Assembly (NCBI GenBank): GCA_023132075.1 | Contig: JAGLYT010000012.1 | Location: 1 to 13,591 of the forward strand | DNA from: a bacterium | Lineage (GTDB): Bacteria > CBDUZB01 > JAGLHV01 | Reading direction: 5' to 3' | Length of the DNA stretch: 13,591 bases | In this document: positions 7,766 through 13,591 of the stretch, one piece after another | Position numbering within the stretch: position 1 is the stretch's first letter | Layout: every line of letters begins with the position of its first letter | Notes under the pieces: generated by a model | Told to the model about the DNA's origin: nothing | Database searches by the model: none | What the model saw: only the letters and a program-made list of their open reading frames with translations | Program-made: the position numbers and the translations under genes

Positions 7766-9086
7766 GAATAGTGCCAGAAAATTTGATTATTTACTTTTTT
7801 TTTCTACTATGTTAATTATTGCTTTGGGGATATTATTTATCTTTAGTGCTGTTTATCATGGGAAAATAACTTCTCCTCTTTGGAGTAAACAGTTAATTGC
7901 TGTAGGTTTAGGACTTGTATTGATGTTTCTTGCTATTGTCGTAAATTATCAGATATTTGGGCAATATGGGTATTATTTTTATTTTTTTTCCTTAATTTCC
8001 TTAGTTTTAGTTCTTTTTTTAGGCAAAACTGTGAGAGGGGCACAGAGTTGGTTTGTTTTTAGTAATTTTTCCATTCAACCATCTGAATTTGCTAAAATTC
8101 CTTTTATTTTTGCCTTATCGATATATTTGTCTAAAAATAATCGGCAGATAGAGAGTTTAAAAACTTTAATTGTTCCTCTTTTACTTACGCTAATTCCGAT
8201 GATTTTAATCTTGAAGCAGCCGGATTTTGGTTCAGCGATGATGTTACTACCTGTATGTTTAGTAATGATGTTTGTCGGAGGAGCAAAAAGTATTTACTTG
8301 TTATCTTTTTTTCTTTATGTAGCAATTACGCTGGGAATTCCTTTTTTGATTACTTATCTTTCTTTTCATCAGGATATTCTGATTAATTCGGTAATTTTAA
8401 AATTTATAACTATGGCTGTAACTCATTGGTTCCAGGGGATAGTCTTTATTTTAGTGATAGTTCTTGTTTTAGCAGTAATTTTTTATCTTTTAATTAATTT
8501 TAAGTTTTCAGTGAATTTTAATAATTTTATAATTACTTCTCTGCTGGTTGTTGGAGGATGTATTTCCTCTTGTTTTGTGCAGAATTTTTTTCTGAGAGGA
8601 TATCAGAAGAAACGCCTTTTGGCTTTTTTAGATCCTCAAATAGATCCGTTAGGGGCTGGTTATCATATTATTCAGTCTAAAATTGCTATTGGTTCGGGAG
8701 GGTTTTTTGGGAAGGGTTTTTTGAATGGAACGCAAACACAATTAGGGTTTTTGCCGGAACAACATACTGATTTTATTCTTTCGGTTATGGCAGAGGAGTG
8801 GGGTTTTTTTGGAGCGGTTTTGGTAATTTTTTTATTTTTTATTATTATCTGGCGTGGTTTAAAAATTTCTATGGAAGCAAGGGATATGTTTGGTAGTTTT
8901 CTGGCAGTGGGAATTTCTTGTGTGTTTTTATTTTATACAATAACAAATGTAGGAATGGTAATGGGAATTATGCCTATAACCGGGTTACCGTTACCTTTAT
9001 TTAGTTATGGTGGTTCTGCTCTAGTTTCCGGCATGATAGCTATAGGATTACTGTTAAATATTCATTTAAGGCGGTATACTTATTAA
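7755..9086 (+). CDS. rodA: Peptidoglycan glycosyltransferase RodA (SEDS family), enlarged
   Basis: RodA polymerises glycan strands from lipid II in complex with PBP2. SEDS signatures are GAQSW (95-99), IQPSEFAKIPFI (107-118), LKQPDFGSAMMLLP (153-166), FLDPQIDPLGAGYHIIQSKI (291-310), GSGGFFGKGFLNGTQTQLGF (313-332), LPEQHTDFI (333-341) and GLPLPLFSYGGSAL (410-423). The loop at about 291-303 carries the conserved aspartates that include the catalytic one in characterised RodA proteins. At 443 residues it is longer than the usual 370-410. The excess lies between QPDFGS and YQKKR, where about 80 extra residues include two hydrophobic helices (about 228-247 and 256-275). It is translationally coupled to mrdA and ends the elongation operon, followed by a 388-nt spacer. 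Confidence 0.96.
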   Translation: MGFKNSARKFDYLLFFSTMLIIALGILFIFSAVYHGKITSPLWSKQLIAVGLGLVLMFLAIVVNYQIFGQYGYYFYFFSLISLVLVLFLGKTVRGAQSWFVFSNFSIQPSEFAKIPFIFALSIYLSKNNRQIESLKTLIVPLLLTLIPMILILKQPDFGSAMMLLPVCLVMMFVGGAKSIYLLSFFLYVAITLGIPFLITYLSFHQDILINSVILKFITMAVTHWFQGIVFILVIVLVLAVIFYLLINFKFSVNFNNFIITSLLVVGGCISSCFVQNFFLRGYQKKRLLAFLDPQIDPLGAGYHIIQSKIAIGSGGFFGKGFLNGTQTQLGFLPEQHTDFILSVMAEEWGFFGAVLVIFLFFIIIWRGLKISMEARDMFGSFLAVGISCVFLFYTITNVGMVMGIMPITGLPLPLFSYGGSALVSGMIAIGLLLNIHLRRYTY

Positions 9087-9101
9087 ATAAAAGATAAAAA
9101 A

Positions 9102-9131
9102 AGTCCATAGTCGACAGTCCATAGTCCATAG
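9102..9131. repeat. 7-nt tandem repeat, AGTCCAT family
   Basis: Four heptamer units run head to tail from 9102: AGTCCAT, AGTCGAC (variant), AGTCCAT, AGTCCAT, followed by AG. It begins 16 nt after the rodA stop. The same unit reappears at 9254-9269. It is too short and too regular to be a CRISPR array. Confidence 0.85.
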
Positions 9132-9133
9132 AT

Positions 9134-9185
9134 AAAGACAAAAGAATAAATACTAAATTCTAAATTTGAAAATACTAAACCCTCC
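9134..9185. repeat. Dispersed AT-rich intergenic repeat, copy 1
   Basis: A 52-nt segment beginning AAAGACAAAAGAATAAATA and ending ACTAAACCCTCC recurs in the same orientation at 13541-13591. By eye the copies differ by two substitutions and a single-base gap. Both lie directly after operon ends (rodA and rng). In this copy CCTCC (9181-9185) is followed 9 nt later by GGAGG (9195-9199). It has no coding potential. Confidence 0.85.
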
Positions 9186-9227
9186 TTACAGACTGGAGGA
9201 CAGGCAAATTCAAAATACAAAATTCAA

Positions 9228-9245
9228 GACAAAGACAAAGACAAA
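9228..9245. repeat. GACAAA hexamer tandem repeat
   Basis: Three consecutive GACAAA units occur at 9228-9245. The same hexamer occurs singly at 9138 and 9281, and twice in tandem at 13538-13549 next to the second copy of the dispersed repeat. This ties the two intergenic regions to one repeat family. Confidence 0.75.
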
Positions 9246-9253
9246 AATAATAC

Positions 9254-9269
9254 AGTCCATAGTCCATAG
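9254..9269. repeat. 7-nt tandem repeat, second AGTCCAT cluster
   Basis: Two AGTCCAT units in tandem followed by AG match the unit at 9102-9131. With the first cluster they bracket the dispersed repeat at 9134-9185 and the GACAAA units, so the whole block 9102-9269 may be one composite element. Confidence 0.8.
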
Positions 9270-9329
9270 ATAGGAACTAAAGACAAAAAATAAAGAAGAA
9301 TAGATTCCTAATGGAGGTACTCAATTAAT

Positions 9330-9446
9330 TTGTCTATCGTTAATTTGAATGATTGGGCGGAACGGATAATAATGATGCCTGATACATTAGACAAGCTTAG
9401 TACAAGTTCATCAGGCAACTACAAAATAATTAAAGATTGCGAATAG
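9330..9446 (+). other. Doubtful small reading frame, 38 codons, possibly a gene remnant
   Basis: From TTG 9330 to TAG 9444-9446 the frame reads LSIVNLNDWAERIIMM and ends SGNYKIIKDCE. The frame is open back to a TAA at 9309-9311. GGAGG at 9313-9317 is 12 nt before the TTG, too far for a normal start, and no ATG or GTG is suitably placed. The stretch looks more protein-like (Trp, Asp, Pro, Cys) than the flanking repeats, but I do not recognise a family and an open frame of this length can arise by chance. It may be a decayed gene or noncoding. Confidence 0.2.
9376..9417. other. Inverted repeat with 8-bp stem
   Basis: TGCCTGAT (9376-9383) and its exact complement ATCAGGCA (9410-9417) can pair across a 26-nt loop containing the palindrome AAGCTT. 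No T-run follows, so it is not an intrinsic terminator. It lies about 20 nt upstream of the promoter for the radical SAM gene and could be an operator-like site, part of a repeat, or chance. Confidence 0.4.
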
Positions 9447-9464
9447 CAAAAAATATACTATAAT
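9437..9464 (+). promoter_or_regulatory. Candidate sigma70-type promoter for the radical SAM gene
   Basis: A perfect TATAAT at 9459-9464 is preceded, with a 16-nt spacer, by TTGCGA (9437-9442), which matches four of six positions of the -35 consensus. Transcription would start at about 9471, only about 4 nt before the ATG at 9475 and about 10 nt before the in-frame ATG at 9481. There is no Shine-Dalgarno upstream of either ATG, which fits a leaderless transcript. Confidence 0.6.
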
Positions 9465-9474
9465 GATGTTATAA

Positions 9475-12030
9475 ATGAAAATGAGCAAAATTAATCTGGA
9501 TAGAATTTTACCTTTAGTGAAAAAACCTTTCCGGTATACGAATTGCGAATGGAATAGTATACATAAGAAAGGAAAGGATTTTTTAAAATTTTGCCTATGT
9601 TTTCCGGATATTTATGAAATCGGCATGTCTAATCTTGGGATGCAAATTTTGTATAATATTATTAATTCCCGCGACGATGTTTTTTGTGAACGGGTTTATG
9701 CTCCGGATGTAGATTTAGAAAGATTTTTATTGCAAAAAGATATTCCTCTTTTTTCCATTGAGACAAAAAAACCGTTAAAAGAATTTGACATTTTAGGGCT
9801 TTCTATTTCTTGCGAATTAAGTTATACCAATATCTTAAATATTCTTACTTTAGGGCAAATACCTTTGTATTCGGAGGAACGGGAGAAAGGATTTCCTTTG
9901 GTGATTGCCGGTGGTTTTGCTGTTTGTAATCCGGAACCTATGGCTGATTTTATAGATGCTTTTGTTTTGGGTGAGGGAGAAGAAGTAATAGAAGAAATTA
10001 TTAATGAAATTTCTAAAACAGGATATAAACGGGGAGACAGAAAAAAAGAAATATTAATGCATTTAAGTAGGATTCCGGGATTATATATCCCTTCTTTTTA
10101 TAAAACAAATTATAAAAAAAATGGTATCTTTAAAGAAATTGTTTCTGATAGAGAAAATGTTCCGAAAAAAATAAGTAAAAGGGTTGTGAATTTAGAAAAG
10201 GCTCCTTTTCCTGTGAGGCCTTTAGTTCCTCTGATGGATATTGTACATAATCGATTAACCCTGGAAATTCAGCGTGGCTGCACCCGGGGATGTAGGTTTT
10301 GTCAGGCAGGAATGATTTTGCGCCCGAGAAGAGAGAGAAGCAAAAAAAAATTAATGCAAATTACCGAGGAATGTTTAAAAAACACGGGATTTAAAGATAT
10401 TTCACTTTTATCACTATCTACCAGTGATTATTCACAAATTTTGGACTTAGTGGATTCGATGCAAAATAAATATAAAGATGAAAAAATATCCATATCGCTT
10501 CCTTCGTTAAGGAGTGATTGTTTTTTTCCCATTTTAGCCGGGCATTTAACAAGTAATAAAAAAACAGGATTGACTTTTGCTCCCGAAGCCGGGAGTCAAA
10601 GATTGCGTGATGTTATTAATAAAGGAATTACGGAAGAGGAAATATTTTCTTCCATTCATTCTGCTGTGCAAAATGGCTGGAGAACGATTAAATTGTATTT
10701 TATGATTGGATTACCTTTTGAAAGAGATGAAGACATAGAGGCAATAAATTTGTTAATAAAAAAAATAAAAAAGAAACATTCTTCCTTGAATTTAAACTTT
10801 ACGGTTTCTTTTTTTGTTCCTAAACCGCACACCCCTTTTCAATGGGTAGCTCAGGAAGGGATGGAAGAATTAATAAGAAAAAAGGCATATTTAAAAAAAG
10901 TGTTACCAGGACAGGTAAGAACTCAGCAGGTAGAAAGTAGTTTTTTGGAAGGTGTGTTTGCGAGAGGGGATAGGAAGTTGGGTAGGGTTATAAAAGAGGC
11001 TTATTTCAAAGGGTGCAGGTTAGATTTATGGACGGAACATTTCCAATTTGTTCTTTGGCAGGAAGCGTTTGAAAAAGAAGGGATAGATCCTGCAAGTTAT
11101 AATCAAAGGGTAAGAGGTTCTAAAGAAGTATTTTGCTGGGACCATTTGGATTTCGGAGTGGAAAAGGAATTTTTATGGAAAGAGTATAAAAAAGCCAAAG
11201 AGGGAAAAACAACCAATGATTGTTATGGGGGAAAATGTAATAGTTGTGGGGTGAACAGAAAAATAAATAAAAATGTGATTTTTAATTTAAAGACGAAAAA
11301 TAAAAAAACCGGTAGAACATTAAAAACAAAGAAAAAAGAAAAAGCCGGAGAAAATAAAAATTTCGTCGAGAAAAAAGCACAAAAAGTAAGAATTAAGTTA
11401 AAAAAAGGAAAAGAATTAAAGTATATTTCGCATTTAGGATTTATAGAAAGTTTACGAAAAGTGTTGCGCCGGACAGGGTTGCCTTTTGTATATTCACACA
11501 AATTTAATCCTCAAATAAAAACATCTTTCAGCCCTGCCTTGCCGGTGGGTTATATGAGTGATACGGAATTTATGGATGTAGAATTAAGGGAAAAGGTGAG
11601 TTTAAGAGAAATAAAGGAAAGATTATTGGGACAATTGCCTGTCGGTATAAAGATAGCAGGAATAAAAGAAATTTCTCTTTCCACCCCTTCGCTGGAAGCA
11701 TTGGTTGAAATGGCAGAATATATTATTAAAGTGCCGGAGAGTGAAGATAAGGCGGCGGAAAAGATAAGAGAGTTTTTATTAAAGAAGAAAATATTGATAA
11801 CCAAACAGACAAAGAAAGGCCCTAAAAAAATAAATATATGTCCGTTGGTTTCCAGTATAAATTTAAATAAAGAAAAGGCGATAAATTTAATTTTATGCTG
11901 TCGGGGAGGGCAACAGGTAAAGCCGGAATTAGTTATCAGGGAGATTTTTAATTTGAGTGATGAAGAGACAAAGACTTTAAACATAAAAAGAATACGGTTA
12001 TTGGATAATTCGGGAATAAATATTTTTTGA
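9475..12030 (+). CDS. Fused radical SAM protein (TIGR03960-type) and DUF2344 / TIGR03936-type domain
   Basis: The 851-residue product joins two families often encoded by adjacent genes; function unknown. Residues about 1-200 form a B12-binding-like Rossmann region (FPDIYEIGMSNLGMQILYNI, DILGLSISCELSYTNIL, PLVIAGGFAVCNPEP), without the DxHxxG cobalamin motif. A radical SAM domain follows, with the iron-sulfur motif C269xxxC273xxC276 (GCTRGCRFCQAG). It also contains TFAPEAGSQRLRDVINKGIT and a later Cys cluster (Cys583, Cys588, Cys591) that could hold a second metal site. A Lys-rich linker (about 594-637) leads to the DUF2344 domain from about 638 (KLKKGKELKYISHLGFIESL, FNPQIKTSFSPALPVGYMS). Start ATG 9475 (alternative ATG 9481) lacks a ribosome binding site. 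It sits 34 nt before rng; that pairing is widespread and hints at a role in RNA or ribosome maturation, which is inference. Confidence 0.9.
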   Translation: MKMSKINLDRILPLVKKPFRYTNCEWNSIHKKGKDFLKFCLCFPDIYEIGMSNLGMQILYNIINSRDDVFCERVYAPDVDLERFLLQKDIPLFSIETKKPLKEFDILGLSISCELSYTNILNILTLGQIPLYSEEREKGFPLVIAGGFAVCNPEPMADFIDAFVLGEGEEVIEEIINEISKTGYKRGDRKKEILMHLSRIPGLYIPSFYKTNYKKNGIFKEIVSDRENVPKKISKRVVNLEKAPFPVRPLVPLMDIVHNRLTLEIQRGCTRGCRFCQAGMILRPRRERSKKKLMQITEECLKNTGFKDISLLSLSTSDYSQILDLVDSMQNKYKDEKISISLPSLRSDCFFPILAGHLTSNKKTGLTFAPEAGSQRLRDVINKGITEEEIFSSIHSAVQNGWRTIKLYFMIGLPFERDEDIEAINLLIKKIKKKHSSLNLNFTVSFFVPKPHTPFQWVAQEGMEELIRKKAYLKKVLPGQVRTQQVESSFLEGVFARGDRKLGRVIKEAYFKGCRLDLWTEHFQFVLWQEAFEKEGIDPASYNQRVRGSKEVFCWDHLDFGVEKEFLWKEYKKAKEGKTTNDCYGGKCNSCGVNRKINKNVIFNLKTKNKKTGRTLKTKKKEKAGENKNFVEKKAQKVRIKLKKGKELKYISHLGFIESLRKVLRRTGLPFVYSHKFNPQIKTSFSPALPVGYMSDTEFMDVELREKVSLREIKERLLGQLPVGIKIAGIKEISLSTPSLEALVEMAEYIIKVPESEDKAAEKIREFLLKKKILITKQTKKGPKKINICPLVSSINLNKEKAINLILCCRGGQQVKPELVIREIFNLSDEETKTLNIKRIRLLDNSGINIF

Positions 12031-12064
12031 AACAAGGTGGTTATTTTGCAGAAGTGGAGGGGTA

Positions 12065-13480
12065 ATGGATAGGGAAATAATAGTTAATTTCAACGAAGAA
12101 GAGATAAGGATTGCTGTCTTAGAAAAAGAGAAGCCTGTAGAGTTTTTTATAGAGAGACGAGAAGAAAAAAAAATAGTAGGAAATATTTATAAAGGGATTA
12201 TAAAGAACATCCTTCCGGGGATCCAGTCAGTTTTTGTTGATATTGGTTTAGGGAGAAATGCTTATTTGGATTTTTCGAATATAAAGGAAACTGACCGCAA
12301 AAAATTAGTACTTGGAAAGGAGATTCTTGTCCAGATAACCAAAGAAGCTATTGGGACTAAGGGGGTTAAGGTCACTAACATTATTTCTTTGCCGGGAAGA
12401 TACCTGGTTTATATGCCTGATAGCAAGAAAACAGGCGTTTCTCAGCTTATTACCGATAAAAAAGAAAGAACAAGATTAAGAGGGATAATGGAAAAACTTT
12501 TATCCGCTAATGATGGTTGTATTATTCGAACCGAAGCAGAAGGTAGTAGTATAAATGATTTGAAACGGGAGAGCAGATTTTTAACTAATTTATGGAAATC
12601 TATTACAACCCGATATGGTATTTTTTCCGCACCTGCTTTAATACACAAAGATTTAGGTCTTATTTTTAAAATAGTGAGGGATATGTTGTCTTTGAATGTG
12701 GATTTATTTTTAATTGATTCACGAAAAGAATATGAAGATGTTCTGGAGTTTGTTGGTTTGGTTCTTCCTCATCTGAAAAAGAAAATAAGCCTTTATCAGA
12801 ATAAAACACCTTTATTTGAAAAGTATAATTTGGAAAAAGAAATAAAAAAACTGATAAAGGCCAGGGTGAATTTGCCCTCCGGGGGCTATATTATTATCCA
12901 GGAAACAGAGGCGTTATGTGCTATTGATGTTAATACCGGTCGTTTTGTCGGCAAAAAAAACCCGGAAGAAACAGCGTTAGCAGTTAATTTAGAAGCAGCG
13001 GCGGCGGTTGCCCGACAGGTAAGATTAAGAAATATCGGTGGAATTATCATTATTGATTTTGTTAGTATGCGTTACCGAAAAAATAATGAGAAAATAATTT
13101 CTGCTTTAGGAAAAAACATGAAGGAGGATAAAGCAAAAATTAAGATAGTTCCTGTAAGTTCTTTGGGCTTGATTGCGATGACCAGAGAAAGAAAAAGAGA
13201 AAGTATTATGAATGTGTTGTGCGATACTTGTTCCTGCTGTGGGGGTACAGGCATGGTGATTTCGATAAAAACTATAAGCATGGAAATTAAGAAGGAAATT
13301 ATTAAAATGGCTAAGACCCCGGGAATAATCGGGGTTATGGTAAGTCTTTCTTCTCCGGTAGCAGATTATTTTTCCGGAGAAAAAATAAAAAAATTAGAAG
13401 AAAAAACGGGAAGAAAAATAAAAATCAAATCTGATTTCAAAATGCATATAGAAGATTACAGAATTAGTCCCTGGATATAG
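12065..13480 (+). CDS. rng: Ribonuclease E/G family endoribonuclease (RNase G-like)
   Basis: RNase E/G enzymes cut single-stranded AU-rich RNA and mature 16S rRNA 5' ends and mRNAs. The 471-residue length fits RNase G, with no long C-terminal degradosome scaffold as in RNase E. An S1 RNA-binding domain lies at about residues 38-120 (VGNIYKGIIKNILPGIQSVF, DIGLGRNAYLDF). The DNase I-like catalytic part has CAIDVNTGRFVG (Asp288, Asn290) and IIIIDFVSM (Asp331). The 43-residue spacing between the two aspartates equals that of Asp303 and Asp346 in E. coli RNase E. The cysteine motif CDTCSCCGGTG corresponds to the zinc-link region that dimerises the enzyme. GGAGGGG (12056-12062) precedes ATG 12065. 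It is probably co-transcribed with the radical SAM gene. The rplU/rpmA genes that often follow are not in the remaining 111 nt. Confidence 0.96.
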   Translation: MDREIIVNFNEEEIRIAVLEKEKPVEFFIERREEKKIVGNIYKGIIKNILPGIQSVFVDIGLGRNAYLDFSNIKETDRKKLVLGKEILVQITKEAIGTKGVKVTNIISLPGRYLVYMPDSKKTGVSQLITDKKERTRLRGIMEKLLSANDGCIIRTEAEGSSINDLKRESRFLTNLWKSITTRYGIFSAPALIHKDLGLIFKIVRDMLSLNVDLFLIDSRKEYEDVLEFVGLVLPHLKKKISLYQNKTPLFEKYNLEKEIKKLIKARVNLPSGGYIIIQETEALCAIDVNTGRFVGKKNPEETALAVNLEAAAAVARQVRLRNIGGIIIIDFVSMRYRKNNEKIISALGKNMKEDKAKIKIVPVSSLGLIAMTRERKRESIMNVLCDTCSCCGGTGMVISIKTISMEIKKEIIKMAKTPGIIGVMVSLSSPVADYFSGEKIKKLEEKTGRKIKIKSDFKMHIEDYRISPWI

Positions 13481-13540
13481 AGTAAAGACGGTTAGCAAAG
13501 ACAGTTTGATTGGTTTAAATTTGTTGAATTGGTCAAAGAC

Positions 13541-13591
13541 AAAGACAAAAGAATAAATATTAAATTCTAAATTCGAAATACTAAACCCTCC
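13541..13591. repeat. Dispersed AT-rich intergenic repeat, copy 2 (truncated by window end)
   Basis: This matches 9134-9185 in the same orientation, with two substitutions and one single-base gap by eye, and runs into the window edge at CCCTCC. It starts 60 nt after the rng stop and overlaps a GACAAA tandem pair (13538-13549). Whether the CCTCC/GGAGG hairpin and downstream parts seen after copy 1 are also present cannot be told. Confidence 0.85.

Noticed and set aside
9181-9199. CCTCC/GGAGG hairpin as a rodA terminator.
   Set aside because: The stem is only 5 bp with a 9-nt loop and no following T-run, and the 5' arm belongs to a dispersed repeat.
9102-9269. CRISPR array or CRISPR-like cluster.
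   Set aside because: Units are 6-7 nt in tandem without unique spacers of 25-40 nt, and there are no cas genes in the window.
11550-12035. 161-codon antisense open frame opposite the DUF2344 domain.
   Set aside because: It lies wholly antisense to a well conserved domain, has no recognisable motifs or start signal, and is rich in residues expected from reading an AT-rich gene backwards.

Overview
The window is 13.6 kb of a low-GC bacterial genome with every recognisable gene on the + strand. It runs from the end of a ribosomal protein / RNA polymerase alpha operon into a cell-shape and wall-elongation operon, and then into a radical SAM / ribonuclease G pair. The G-rich, C-poor coding strand, the AT-rich codon use and the gene-flanking families of short AT-rich repeats suggest an uncultured, probably Gram-negative-type candidate-phylum lineage. 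An Omnitrophota-like or similar PVC-adjacent group is my guess, but that is recollection of sequence style and not a demonstrated assignment. The complete RodA/PBP2/MreBCD set indicates a rod-shaped cell with peptidoglycan.

Layout. (1) Bases 1-3455 hold the 3' end of map (methionine aminopeptidase), then infA, rpmJ, rpsM, rpsK, rpsD, rpoA and rplQ in the classical order of the spc/alpha operon end. (2) Bases 3456-3565 are a pyrimidine-rich spacer with a candidate promoter. (3) Bases 3566-9086 hold mreB-mreC-mreD-mrdA(pbp2)-rodA, tightly packed with adjoining or overlapping ends. Together they encode the elongasome: the MreB filament, the MreC/MreD scaffold, the PBP2 transpeptidase and the RodA glycosyltransferase. 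(4) Bases 9087-9474 carry no established gene. They contain heptamer and hexamer tandem repeats, a longer dispersed repeat, a hairpin, a doubtful small reading frame and a strong promoter. (5) Bases 9475-13480 hold an 851-residue fusion of two uncharacterised protein families (a radical SAM protein and a DUF2344 domain), followed by an RNase E/G family ribonuclease. (6) Bases 13481-13591 are spacer, ending in a second copy of the dispersed repeat.

The most useful observations are these. The first ~240 bases (end of map and first half of infA) differ sharply in GC content and GC skew from everything after them, which suggests a contig chimera or a recombination junction inside infA. RodA carries an extra membrane segment pair of roughly 80 residues. 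The radical SAM-DUF2344 / RNase G pair is bracketed by directly repeated intergenic elements. The radical SAM gene appears to be expressed from a near-consensus -10 element lying almost on top of its start codon, with no Shine-Dalgarno, so a leaderless mRNA is likely. No CRISPR array, tRNA, rRNA, transposase or defence system is visible. This is mostly housekeeping DNA.
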